From positions 1 through 35,691 of the forward strand of contig CAJWII010000004.1 of assembly GCA_913041065.1 (NCBI GenBank): DNA of 35,691 bases. Reading direction: 5' to 3'. Below the pieces are notes generated by a model that saw only the letters and a list, made by a program, of their open reading frames with translations, searched no databases and was not told where the DNA came from. Shown here one piece after another: positions 17,446 through 27,800 of the stretch. The stretch is from an uncultured Flavobacteriales bacterium. GTDB lineage: Bacteria > Bacteroidota > Bacteroidia > Flavobacteriales_D > Sanyastnellaceae. Numbering within the stretch: the first letter of the stretch is position 1; each line of letters begins with the position of its first letter. Both the position numbers and the translations under genes were made by a program.

Positions 17446-18144
17446 ATGGCAAGATCACGCTACGCAGTGTTCGGCGCGGGCCGATACGGCACCCAAATTG
17501 CATTGTCGCTGGCCCAACGAGGGGCCGAAGTCTTCACCTTTGACGCAGACCCCGGACGGGCCGAATTGCTGAAAGAAGACGTGGCGTTGGCGGTCACCTT
17601 GGACACCACAGACAAGAAAGCACTCATGGCGCAGCACGTGGAAGACCTCGACGCCGCGGTGGTGGCCATTGGGGAGAATTTTGAAGCCACGGTGCTGACG
17701 ACCCTCAACCTATTGGACCTGGGGCTGCCTCGCGTCATCGTGCGGGCCAACGACGCCAACCAAGAACGCATCCTCTTAAGCCTTGGTGTCACCGACATTT
17801 TGCGGCCCGAAAGCGAGGTGGCTGAAGTCGTCAGCGAGCGACTCATCAACCCCAACATTCGTGGCTTTTTGACCCTTCCGGACGACTACGAAATCGCAGA
17901 AATCAAGGCCCCCGAAGCGTGTCACGGCCGTCGATTGGCAGAACTGGATTTGGCCAACCGCTACGAGTTGCGGCTCATCACCATCCGACGCGAGTTCAAG
18001 GAAACGGGGGACGACGGCGCCCCTTGCGTGCGGGAACACATCTTGGGCGTGCCCAAGCCCGACACCACCATTGAAGCCACGGACACCCTTGTCGTGTTTG
18101 GCTCCCTCGGGGCGGTTCAGCGGTTCTTGGACATCAACGGCTGA
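17446..18144 (+). CDS. TrkA/KtrA-like (RCK) K+ transport regulatory protein
   Basis: Rossmann GAGRYGTQIALSLAQRG...D, RCK_N followed by RCK_C-like domain. Confidence 0.88.
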   Translation: MARSRYAVFGAGRYGTQIALSLAQRGAEVFTFDADPGRAELLKEDVALAVTLDTTDKKALMAQHVEDLDAAVVAIGENFEATVLTTLNLLDLGLPRVIVRANDANQERILLSLGVTDILRPESEVAEVVSERLINPNIRGFLTLPDDYEIAEIKAPEACHGRRLAELDLANRYELRLITIRREFKETGDDGAPCVREHILGVPKPDTTIEATDTLVVFGSLGAVQRFLDING

Positions 18145-19780
18145 CTTGGTCGCGAACGCAGGCCGCAGAATCCAGCCGCCACACCGTCTCCACTTCCCAG
18201 TTCGCCCGAATCGCCACTGGATCGAGGTGCAGTACCGGCTCGGGCGCCTCCCATCGGGCCACGTTCACTTGCTCCCAGACGCCATTTCCGTTGGGGTCGC
18301 CCCACCACGTCGCGTTCAGAGACCTAGGTTTCAGGCCTGCCCATGTGAGGATGGTGTCGGCATGAATGCGAACCAAATCGACCTGGTCTGGGCCAAGCGC
18401 CACTTCGAGCCATCCTGGACAAGCCACGTCTTCCAGCTTCAACCGCCACGTGGACAAGGCGTCTTGTGGGAGGGTGCTCCACACCAAGTCCACCGTGTCT
18501 TGGGGCCAGATGCCCGAAGCATCTTCTCGGAACAAAGCCCCTGGCCTGAATGAGACCTGAACAGACGCCCCCGGCCGCTTCACTTGGAGGCTGTTCAGCC
18601 GAACCTCAGACCATGTGAGGTCCCAGTCGGCATCCACTTCCACGCTGTCCACCCACAACGTCATTTGGGTTTCGTCCAAGCTGTCCAACGGGGCCGAAAA
18701 CTCGAAGACGGGCTCCTCGCCAGGCATGAGCCGCCCTTGGGGTTTGGCCAGCAAACGCAACGAATCCATGTCCACCAACCGAGGTCTGGGCACCGCCATG
18801 GTGTCCACGCGGCCTTGCCGTTGGCCCCAAACTGGCGCCCTGTGCCACACCAATTGAATGCCCGCACTGTCCAAGTCCGAGCGCCATCTTCGTGCGTGCA
18901 CCGTCCCATCGGAAGGGGCGAGCTCGGAAGGCTGCAACGTCTTTTCATCGGGGGTCAGCCATTCCAAAGAATCTGACTTCGACCAAGGCTCACTCAAGCG
19001 CCACGAGGCCCAGCCCCACTCGTCCCGCACAGCCTCAGACATGTAAGGGGTTGAAGGTGCTGGCGTGGCCCCAGACCAAAGCACCCACGATGTGGTGTCC
19101 GTCGACGAGGCCTGCCGCACCAAGAGTGCGACGTCTTCCCCAGGTTCCCAGGCATAATTGCGGTTCTCGTCGCGCAACGCCAGCACGTGGAACGATGCGC
19201 TGGGCAGAAACGACACGTCGAACCTCCCGTCTACCAGGGTGGTGGCCACGTACGACGGGGTGGCCCCCGCCAGCACACTGTCCACCGTCCAGGACCCAGG
19301 GAACAGCATGACCCTCATCCCTGACTGGGCGCCTCCTGTAAGGGCGTCCAGCACCCTGCCTCGAATGGAAAGGGTGTCCAACACCGGGCCTGTGGAGAAG
19401 GCATGCCGCAAGTTGGTGGCTGCATTTCCTTCGTTCACATCTGCGACCGCGTCGCCGAACTGAAACACGTACGTCGTTTGGGCACGCAACGCCTCGTCCC
19501 AACTCACCCACACTTCCCGGCCACGGACCTCCAACTCCACCGTACCACTCAAGGGAGGACTCACCAACAATTGAGATCTCCAGTTGGACGCCTTCACGTA
19601 CTCGTCAAACCCCAAGACCAAGCGCTGGTCGTCGACCTCAGTGGCCCCCAACGCGGGAAAGGCTGAAACGAGCTCCGGGGGCGTCTCGTCTTTGGGGCCG
19701 CCGGACGGCGAACCGACCTGGGCACAAGAGGCCAACACGATGCATGCCAACATATCTCCCCATGTTCGCGTCCGCTTCAT
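18134..19780 (-). CDS. Ig-like (SbsA/Big_5-type) domain lipoprotein
   Basis: Lipobox LASC; GSPSGGPKDETPPELVSAFPALGATEVDDQRLVLGFDEYV... typical of Bacteroidota Ig-like lipoproteins. Confidence 0.8.
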   Translation of the reverse strand: MKRTRTWGDMLACIVLASCAQVGSPSGGPKDETPPELVSAFPALGATEVDDQRLVLGFDEYVKASNWRSQLLVSPPLSGTVELEVRGREVWVSWDEALRAQTTYVFQFGDAVADVNEGNAATNLRHAFSTGPVLDTLSIRGRVLDALTGGAQSGMRVMLFPGSWTVDSVLAGATPSYVATTLVDGRFDVSFLPSASFHVLALRDENRNYAWEPGEDVALLVRQASSTDTTSWVLWSGATPAPSTPYMSEAVRDEWGWASWRLSEPWSKSDSLEWLTPDEKTLQPSELAPSDGTVHARRWRSDLDSAGIQLVWHRAPVWGQRQGRVDTMAVPRPRLVDMDSLRLLAKPQGRLMPGEEPVFEFSAPLDSLDETQMTLWVDSVEVDADWDLTWSEVRLNSLQVKRPGASVQVSFRPGALFREDASGIWPQDTVDLVWSTLPQDALSTWRLKLEDVACPGWLEVALGPDQVDLVRIHADTILTWAGLKPRSLNATWWGDPNGNGVWEQVNVARWEAPEPVLHLDPVAIRANWEVETVWRLDSAACVRDQVSR

Positions 19781-20286
19781 GACCAAGACCACGTTGGCCA
19801 AGCGCGTTCCACCATAGCCCTTAACGCCTCCAAGCCTTCCACCTCTTCCTGAGAAAAATCGTCGGCCACAGCGCTGTCGATGTCAAACACCGCCACCACC
19901 ACGCCGTTGGACGCGCAGATGGGCAGCACCACTTCACTCAAGCTCGCGCTGCTGCACGCCACGTGGCCAGGAAAGGCATGCACGTCGGGCACCACCTGAG
20001 TGGTGTTGGTTTCCCAGGCTGCCGCGCACACCCCTTTCCCACGGTGCAGGCGGGTGCAGGCCACGGGGCCTTGGAACGGGCCCAGAACCAAATTGTCCGC
20101 GCTTTGGTCGACGAGGTAAAACCCCACCCAATGCCACCCTGTGGCGGACCACAAGGCCGCAGCCACGTTGGCCAAATTGGCAATGCCTGACGGTTCGCCC
20201 GTCAACAGCCCCTCAAGGGCAGGCAACAACTGGTGCAACCGGGCTGCACGGGGCAGGGAAGGGTCGATGGGGAGATCTTGCGCCAC
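19777..20286 (-). CDS. GAF-domain free methionine-(R)-sulfoxide reductase-like protein
   Basis: WHWVGFYLVD, LVLGPFQGPVACTRLHRGKGVCAAAW, HVACSSASLSEVVLPI: fRMsr GAF with conserved Cys residues. GTG start. Confidence 0.88.
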   Translation of the reverse strand: MAQDLPIDPSLPRAARLHQLLPALEGLLTGEPSGIANLANVAAALWSATGWHWVGFYLVDQSADNLVLGPFQGPVACTRLHRGKGVCAAAWETNTTQVVPDVHAFPGHVACSSASLSEVVLPICASNGVVVAVFDIDSAVADDFSQEEVEGLEALRAMVERAWPTWSWS

Positions 20287-20298
20287 GCCTCAAAAGTA
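20284..20298 (-). promoter_or_regulatory. Leaderless-type promoter TACTTTTG-AGGC-GTG
   Basis: Exact TAnnTTTG 4 nt before the GTG start; a TTG lies 21 nt upstream of the box. Confidence 0.5.
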
Positions 20299-20307
20299 CG
20301 ACCTGCG

Positions 20308-20952
20308 TCAAGCCATGGCCAACCACACGCCACCGATGCATGTGTGGCCTTCAGCCTCCAAAGCCTGAGCGCAGGTTCGGTACGTCGCACCCGTGGTCAA
20401 CACATCGTCGACCACCACCACCCTCCTCGCATTCGGGGTGGGCATGCCCACGTAGCACGCCTCCAACACACGCATGCGCTCCACCCGCGAGGACCCCGTC
20501 AGCGAGCGTCGGTGGGCTGCCCTGACCAACAAGGAAGGCTCCACCGCAAGCCCCCAGTTGCAGGCCAAGCCACACGCCAGCGATTCCGACGGATTGAACC
20601 CTCGTCGAAGTCGCCGGCGCCAATGGGAGGGCACAGGCACAAGCACCGTGTCTGGAGGTGGAGATGGCCAAGCTGCGGACATCCAGCGCCCAAGCCGCTG
20701 TGCAGGATCGATCAGGCCGCCGTATTTCATCCGGTGCAAGACTTGGGACGTTCCCCGCTCGGCACACAAGCGAAAACCAAGCGCCCACGGCAGCGCCCCG
20801 GCGCGCATTTGTCCCAACGCCTGGCTGCCTGCGCCTGGCGGCAAAACTGGCCAAGCCAAACGGCACCCTGGGCACGTCCCCGCCACTTCGTTCGCCAGCA
20901 ACATGGTCCCGCACTCCCAACACCGACCCAAGCCCAACCACGCCCGCAACAT
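20308..20952 (-). CDS. ComF-family phosphoribosyltransferase-like protein
   Basis: N-terminal CWECG...CPGC, MKYGG, VPVPSHWRRRLRRGFNPSESLA, PRPP motif VVVVDDVLTTGATYRTC. Internal ATG (MLRAWLGLGRCWECG) preferred over the GTG at 21003. Confidence 0.88.
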   Translation of the reverse strand: MLRAWLGLGRCWECGTMLLANEVAGTCPGCRLAWPVLPPGAGSQALGQMRAGALPWALGFRLCAERGTSQVLHRMKYGGLIDPAQRLGRWMSAAWPSPPPDTVLVPVPSHWRRRLRRGFNPSESLACGLACNWGLAVEPSLLVRAAHRRSLTGSSRVERMRVLEACYVGMPTPNARRVVVVDDVLTTGATYRTCAQALEAEGHTCIGGVWLAMA

Positions 20953-21046
20953 GAACCCAAGTTGCTCGCGTGGCGCGAAGGTTGCCGCGGTGATTTCACG
21001 CACGTGGGTGCCTGACTTGCCTGCGTGACGAACGTACCTTCAAGGT

Positions 21047-21973
21047 GTGAAATTTGGGAAACTCGACGACGCCCCGGAAAGCATGGACTGGACACTTCCT
21101 GCAGGTGCCCCGGGCTTCAGCATGGCCGATGTGAGGTCATCCACCAAGCGCTCCTCTGCAGAAGTGCGGGTGGGCGGAACCATGTGGACCATCCGACCCT
21201 GGCGCGGAACCGTGTACCCTGCGAAAGACCCGCAACGGACCTGGCCTGCACACTACGGGCGACAGTTTGACACCCTGGAATTCAACGCCACACACTACCG
21301 CATCCACCCCGCGGCTCGCATGGCGGCATGGGCGAGCGAGATGCCCGAGAGGTTCAGGTTTTGTCCCAAGTTTCCTCAAATCATCACCCACTTCCGGCGC
21401 TTCAACGGATGCGAAGGCCACACCGACGATTTCATTGAAGGGTTGTTGGCCCTGGGGGACAACCTTGGGCCCGCCTTCATCCAATTGCCGCCCAATTTTG
21501 CGCCCCATCACGCGGAGGCCATGAAAACGTACCTGGCCAAATGGCCGCGTGAACTGAAGGTGGCCGTAGAGTTCCGGCATCCAGGGTGGTTTGAAGGTTG
21601 CCCTGAGGCCGAGGCGGTTTGGGGGCTCATGAAAGATTTGGGCATGGGGGCCGTCATCAGCGACACCGCGGGCCGTCGCGACGCCTTGCACATGCGTGTC
21701 ACGGCGCCGTTTGTGTTGGTCCGGTTCGGGGGGTACGAAGGCCACGCCTCGGACGAGGCACGCCTGGACGCGTGGGCGCAGCGCATTGCTTCCTGGCAAG
21801 ACGAGGGGTTGGAAGAATTTCACCTCCTGGTCCACCAGCCGGACAGCGTGCACACCCCTGAAACGAGTCGGCAATTCGCCCGCTTGGTGCATGCGCGCGC
21901 AGGGTTGAAGGTGCTAGCTCCAGCCGACGTGGGCGGCGGCTCTGGCGGCGCCAACCTGTTCAGTGGGTTTTGA
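21047..21973 (+). CDS. DUF72 (YecE-like) protein
   Basis: GTG start giving (M)KFGKLDDAPESMDWTLP, matching the N-terminus of Bacteroidota DUF72 proteins; FIQLPPNFAPHH, VEFRHPGWF. Confidence 0.87.
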   Translation: MKFGKLDDAPESMDWTLPAGAPGFSMADVRSSTKRSSAEVRVGGTMWTIRPWRGTVYPAKDPQRTWPAHYGRQFDTLEFNATHYRIHPAARMAAWASEMPERFRFCPKFPQIITHFRRFNGCEGHTDDFIEGLLALGDNLGPAFIQLPPNFAPHHAEAMKTYLAKWPRELKVAVEFRHPGWFEGCPEAEAVWGLMKDLGMGAVISDTAGRRDALHMRVTAPFVLVRFGGYEGHASDEARLDAWAQRIASWQDEGLEEFHLLVHQPDSVHTPETSRQFARLVHARAGLKVLAPADVGGGSGGANLFSGF

Positions 21974-21983
21974 CCCCACGATT

Positions 21984-23636
21984 TCAGCTCCAGAACATGG
22001 CGTAGAGCGCCACCAAGACGAGCAAAACAGCAAAGGCCCCAACGTTGTACAATCCCTCGGTGCGGAAAGTGTCGCGCGACAACTCAATCGCTTTGGCGTC
22101 GTGGGTGCCGCGGCCGCCGCGTGCACTCATCAAGGCGATGATGCCCATGGTGATCAAGGACGTCAAGCCCATTTGGTCCAAGAAGGGCAGGTCCAAAAAC
22201 AAAAGGCTCTCTGACCATCCCTTGGGGGCCACCTTGAAATACATGGCCACTGGAATGCTCAGAAGTGCACCCCAAATGGCCCCTCGGTTTGTGGCTTTTT
22301 TCCAAAAAAGGCCCATCAGAAAAACCGCCAAGATGCCCGGGCTCACGACCCCGGTGTATTCTTGGATGAACTGAAAGGCCTGGTCGATGCCCCCGAGGAG
22401 CGGCGCCATGCATGCCGCCAACGCCAGCGCGGCCGCCGCCGACAGCCGCCCCACATTCACGGTGGTCCGGTCGTCCGCATCTGGACGGATGTGCTGCCTG
22501 TAGATGTCCATGGTGAAAATGGTGGACGTGGAGTTCAACATGGACGCCAACGACGACACGATGGCGGCCGTCAATGCCGCAAATGCCAAACCTTTGAGGC
22601 CTGTTGGCAGGAATTGGAGCAGCCAAGGATACGCCTTGTCCGCCTCGGAGAGGGAGGGCATGTTCTGGGTGGCGTCTTCGCCCAGCGCCGACATCACGGC
22701 AGGATCGTTCACCATCACAAACGCGGCGATGCCCGGAAGCACCACCACCAGCGGCAAGATCAGCTTGAGGCCTGCAGCAAAGAGGATGCCGCGTTGGGCC
22801 TCTTTCAGCGATTTGGCGGCGAGCGTGCGCTGAATGATGTATTGGTTGAAGCCCCAGTAATACAGGTTGGCCACCCACATGCCCCCAACCAGCACCCCAA
22901 TGCCTGGGAGGTTGTTGTATTGGGGATGACCGCGTTCGAGGATCATTACAAAGCGCTCCGGTGCAGCGTCCATCAAGGCCTGCATGCCCGCCCACATGCC
23001 GGCTCCGCCTGACACGGTGTCCAGCGCCAAATACGTCGTGACCAAACCTCCCATCACGAGGAAGACCACCTGGATGACGTCGGTCCAGGACACCGCGCTC
23101 AACCCACCGTACAGGCTGTAGGCCGCCGCAAACAAGGCGAGCCCCAAGACCCCGAAGACCATGGGGACACCCATGATGGTCTCCAAAGCCAACGACCCCA
23201 AATACAAGACTGAGGCGAGGTTAACAAACACGTACAAACCGATCCAAAAGACGGCCAGGATGGTTTTGAGCTGCGGGCTGTACCTCTTCTCCACAAATTC
23301 TGGAATCGTGTACAAGCCCTTCTCGATGAAAATGGGCAGCAAGAATTTTCCCACGACAAGCAGCGTCAGCGCCGCCATCCACTCGTAAGACGCGATGGCC
23401 AACCCCAACGTGAAACCACTTCCAGACATACCGATGAATTGCTCGGCGCTGATGTTGGCCGCAATCAAACTGGCGCCAATGGCCCACCATGGCAAGCTCT
23501 TGCTCGCCAAGAAGTAGTCTTCGGCGCTTTTTTCTTGGCCGTCTTTGGACCTGGACACCCAAAGGCCCACACCCAAAATCAGCAAGGCGTAGGCGGCGAA
23601 AATGAGGCTGTCGAGCGTCGAGAAAGTCGTGTTCAT
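21984..23636 (-). CDS. Sodium:solute symporter (SSS family, SGLT-like)
   Basis: FLASKSLPWWAIGASLIAANISAEQFIGMSGSGF, YTIPEFVEKRY, LSAVSWTDVIQ. Confidence 0.9.
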   Translation of the reverse strand: MNTTFSTLDSLIFAAYALLILGVGLWVSRSKDGQEKSAEDYFLASKSLPWWAIGASLIAANISAEQFIGMSGSGFTLGLAIASYEWMAALTLLVVGKFLLPIFIEKGLYTIPEFVEKRYSPQLKTILAVFWIGLYVFVNLASVLYLGSLALETIMGVPMVFGVLGLALFAAAYSLYGGLSAVSWTDVIQVVFLVMGGLVTTYLALDTVSGGAGMWAGMQALMDAAPERFVMILERGHPQYNNLPGIGVLVGGMWVANLYYWGFNQYIIQRTLAAKSLKEAQRGILFAAGLKLILPLVVVLPGIAAFVMVNDPAVMSALGEDATQNMPSLSEADKAYPWLLQFLPTGLKGLAFAALTAAIVSSLASMLNSTSTIFTMDIYRQHIRPDADDRTTVNVGRLSAAAALALAACMAPLLGGIDQAFQFIQEYTGVVSPGILAVFLMGLFWKKATNRGAIWGALLSIPVAMYFKVAPKGWSESLLFLDLPFLDQMGLTSLITMGIIALMSARGGRGTHDAKAIELSRDTFRTEGLYNVGAFAVLLVLVALYAMFWS

Positions 23637-23704
23637 GAGAAAGTGAGGTGGTGTTCGTCCGTCAAGCTAAGCCACACGAGAACACCTTGATGTACTTTGG
23701 GCGC

Positions 23705-24364
23705 ATGGCATCTTCCGTGCGCATTCTGAACGAACATCCGGGCATGGCCGGCCAACTCCTGTTGAACCTTCGAGATGCGTCCGCACACCAGGACAAGGCC
23801 GCCTTCCGGTGGAACATGCAACGCTTGGGCCGAGAATTGGGCAGCGCCCTGGCGCAATCTTGGGAGATGGCGGAAGTGGCATGCCAAACCCCTTTGGGGG
23901 AAGCCACCGAACGCGTCCCGTCAGGGCAGCCTGTGCTGGCCTGCATCCTCAGGGCCGCCATGCCCCTTCATCAGGGGATGCTGGACGTGTGGGACAAGGC
24001 GGATTCGGCGTTTGTGTCGGCCTACCGAAAACACCACGATCGGGGGTTCGACATTGAAGTCGAATACCTTGGTGCGCCAAGCGTGGCCGGAAGGCAACTT
24101 GTGCTGGTGGATCCGATGCTGGCTACGGGAGCCTCCCTGCAGGCTGCATACGACGCCCTATGCGAGCAAGGCGCGCCGGATCAACTTCATGTGGTGAGCG
24201 CCATCGCCAGCCGAGACGGGTTGCGCAACGCCCAAGCTTGGCTGCCGGAAGGAACCGCCTTCCTTGTGGGCGGTGTGGACCCCACTTTGGACGAGCGCGG
24301 GTACATCGTACCGGGGTTGGGAGATGCCGGCGATTTGGCCTTTGGGCCCAAATCACGAAGCTGA
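23705..24364 (+). CDS. upp: Uracil phosphoribosyltransferase family
   Basis: LACILRAAMPLHQGML, LVLVDPMLATGASL (PRPP motif), C-terminal YIVPGLGDAGDLAFG (cf. YIVPGLGDAGDRIFG). Confidence 0.85.
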   Translation: MASSVRILNEHPGMAGQLLLNLRDASAHQDKAAFRWNMQRLGRELGSALAQSWEMAEVACQTPLGEATERVPSGQPVLACILRAAMPLHQGMLDVWDKADSAFVSAYRKHHDRGFDIEVEYLGAPSVAGRQLVLVDPMLATGASLQAAYDALCEQGAPDQLHVVSAIASRDGLRNAQAWLPEGTAFLVGGVDPTLDERGYIVPGLGDAGDLAFGPKSRS

Positions 24365-24376
24365 CCTCCCCTCAAT

Positions 24377-24844
24377 TCAGACCAGCTGGAACTGGTGAAA
24401 GTGGTGTGTCGTATGGTGGCGCACCAACGCCTTGGCGTCCTCCGCTTTCATCGCTCCGTACATGGCGTGCTGCACAACACCACCCAAGGCCTCGACGTCC
24501 GCCAGGGCCTTCAAGAACCGGGCGACTTCCTCGTCGAAGTCCAACTCCGACCCTGGTCGGGCCTTGATGGCCGGCATGGTGCCCAAGTTGCGCGGGGTGG
24601 CGCCAATAGGTTTGGTGAGGAACGACCTCAAAAACAGCGGCCCGATGAGCCTAGAAAGCAGACGAGCCCACCCGGGGACGGCGATTCTACCGAGGTACAA
24701 GTCCATGAACCTGGAACAATGCCGCAACATCTGCGCCGCATTCATGGTGCCCCAGTTGGGGGCGCTCCTCTGATGAAGCAAAGACAAGGTTTCGCGCAAC
24801 GCCTCGAAAGACGGGGTGTCGCAAGAAAGAGGCGGGAGTGTCAT
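24377..24844 (-). CDS. DUF1569 (DinB-like fold) protein
   Basis: NWGTMNAAQMLRHCSRFMDLYLG and overall size. Confidence 0.8.
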   Translation of the reverse strand: MTLPPLSCDTPSFEALRETLSLLHQRSAPNWGTMNAAQMLRHCSRFMDLYLGRIAVPGWARLLSRLIGPLFLRSFLTKPIGATPRNLGTMPAIKARPGSELDFDEEVARFLKALADVEALGGVVQHAMYGAMKAEDAKALVRHHTTHHFHQFQLV

Positions 24845-24862
24845 GAATGACGGTTGTCGCCC

Positions 24863-27800
24863 TCAAGAATCTTCAAGAAGCCACCCTTGGCTCAACAAAG
24901 GCTCTGCCTTTTTGAATTTCAAGGTTTGCACCTCGCTTCCCTTCCGAATGGTCACCATCTCGTTGCGACCAATCTTCTTGTCGGTGCGAATGGGTGCGAC
25001 AGGCTGAGGACGTGGCGGGCGCTGTTGGGGCATGCGACCGGGGGCGATGCCCCCTGGACGAGGCATCCCGCCTTGCGCGACCGCGGCACGAGCTGCGGAA
25101 CCTTGCTCGGCGGTGTTCTGAACCCCGGCCTTCTGTTCCTGCACACGAGGCGCCGCAGAGGGTCGAGGGGCTTGACGGGGCTGTTGGGCCGACGCGCCGG
25201 TCGGAATGGTGCACTTCATCAAGAACGACGCCACTTGGGCGTTGACCTTTTGGACCATTTTTTGGAACAGCTCGTACGACTCAAACTTGTAAATGAGGAG
25301 CGGATCCTTTTGCTCAAAGCGCGCATGCTGCACGTTGCTCCTCAGGTCGTCCATGTCGCGAAGGTGCTCTTTCCAGTGTTGGTCGATGATGGCGAGCACC
25401 ACGGCCTTCTCCAAGGTGTCAAGCACGCTCTTGCCCTCGGTCAAGACACTCTGCTCGATGTCCGCGCCGACCTGAAGGGTCTTGCGTCCGTCGGTGAACG
25501 GGACCAAGATGTTCTTGAAGTCGTTCTTCTCGTCGTCGTGCACGCGTTGAATCACCGGGTGGGCGCGCTGGGCAAGGTCCACCAACTTGGCCTGGTACAA
25601 CTCCTCTGCACGCAGGTAGGTCTGATACGCCAACTCCTCCGGCTTCCCCGACGCAAACCCGTCGACGTCCACCGTGGGCTCGATGCCAAAGTCGCTCAAC
25701 AAGGCCATTCGGAAGGCCTCGTAGTCCTTCTCGGGATGCGTCGCCAGCACGTGAGCTTCGATGAGCTCGTAGAACATGTTGGCGATGTCGGTACGGATGC
25801 GGTCGCCGTGCAGGGCGTTGCGGCGGCGTTTGTAGATGACTTCACGCTGGGCGTTCATCACATCGTCGTACTCCAAGAGGCGCTTCCGGATGCCGAAGTT
25901 GTTCTCCTCCACCTTCTTTTGGGCCCGCTCGATGCTCTTGGTGATCATGCCGGCTTGGATGACCTCCCCTTCTTTGTGGCCCATCCGGTCCATCATCTTG
26001 CTCACGCGCTCCGAGCCAAAGAGCCGCATCAGGTCGTCCTCCAAGCTCACGTAGAACTGGCTCGACCCAGGGTCTCCTTGACGGCCTGAGCGGCCTCGCA
26101 ATTGGCGGTCCACCCGCCGGCTGTCGTGACGTTCAGTGCCGATGATCGCCAATCCACCAGCGTCCTTCACCTCCTTGGACAGCTTGATGTCCGTGCCTCG
26201 ACCCGCCATGTTGGTGGCGATGGTCACTGTGCCGGGCTTGCCGGCTTCGGACACCACCTCCGCCTCACGTTGGTGCATTTTGGCGTTGAGCACTTGGTGC
26301 TTGATGCTGCGCATGCCAAGCATTTTCGAGAGCAGTTCGCTGATTTCAACGGTCGTCGTGCCGACCAGCACAGGACGCCCTTGCTTGCTCAACTCCACCA
26401 CGTCGTCGATGACGGCGTTCAACTTCTCACGCTTCGTCTTGTAGACCAAATCGTCCCGGTCCTTCCGCGCGATGGGGCGGTTGGTCGGAATGACCATCAC
26501 GTCCAACCCGTAGATGTCCCAAAACTCGCCCGCCTCCGTCTCCGCCGTTCCGGTCATGCCAGCCAGCTTGTGGTACATCCGGAAGTAGTTCTGGAGCGTC
26601 ACCGTGGCGTAGGTCTGCGTGGCGGCTTCCACCTTCACCCCTTCTTTGGCCTCGATGGCCTGGTGCAGCCCGTCGCTGTAACGGCGGCCGTCCATGATGC
26701 GGCCGGTCTGCTCGTCGACAATCATGACCTTGTTGTCCATCACCACGTACTCGATGTCCTTCTCGAACAAGGTGTAGGCCTTCAGAAGCTGGTTCATGCT
26801 ATGGATGCGGGCGCTCTTGACGCCGTAGTCCTGCATGAGTTGTTGCTTCTTCTCGAGCTTTTCCTCTTCCCCCGACTCGCTGTTGTCGATGCCGACCAAT
26901 TCTGTGGCCAAATCCGGCATCGTGAAGAAGTGCTCGTCCTCCATGTTTCGGACGAGGTACTCGATGCCTTTCTCGGTGAGCTCGATTTGATTCTGCTTTT
27001 CGTCGATCACGAAGAAGAGCTCCGCGTCGGCCTTGTGCATCTCCCGCTGGTTGTCCGCGAGGTAATACCCCTCTGTCTTGAGGAGTTGCTGACGCATGCC
27101 GTCTTGGCTCAAAAACTTGATAAGTGGCTTGCTCTTGGGCAAAGCTCGGAACGCCCGGTACAACGCCAACCCGCCAGCTTCAATGTCGTCCTTCGAAGCC
27201 CCGTCCACCAACAGCTTCTTGGCGTCGGACAAGAACCCTTGGGCCGCCTGCTGCTGCACCTTGACAATGCTGACCACCCTGGGCTTGAGCTGGTCAAATT
27301 CGTGCTCATCGCCTTTGGGCGTCGGTCCGCTGATGATGAGTGGGGTCCGGGCTTCGTCGATCAACACCGAGTCGACCTCATCGACAATGGCGAAGTGGTG
27401 CTTGCGCTGCACGAGTTGTTCAGGCCGTGTGGCCATGTTGTCCCTCAAGTAGTCGAACCCAAACTCGTTGTTGGTGCCGAACGTCACGTCGCACTTGTAC
27501 GCCTGACGACGCGCCTCGCTGTTGGGTTGGTGCTTGTCGATGCAGTCTACGGTCAATCCATGGAATTCGTAGAGCGGACCCATCCACTCGGCGTCGCGAC
27601 GTGCGAGGTAGTTGTTGACGGTCACCACGTGAACGCCACGTCCTGCCAGGGCGTTGAGGAACACCGGCAGCGTGGCCACCAGGGTCTTTCCTTCCCCCGT
27701 CTGCATCTCCGCCGCCTTGCCGCGGTGGAGGGCAACGCCTCCAATCAGCTGCACATCGTAGTGGACCATGTCCCACGTCACCTCCGACCCCGCAGCCGTC

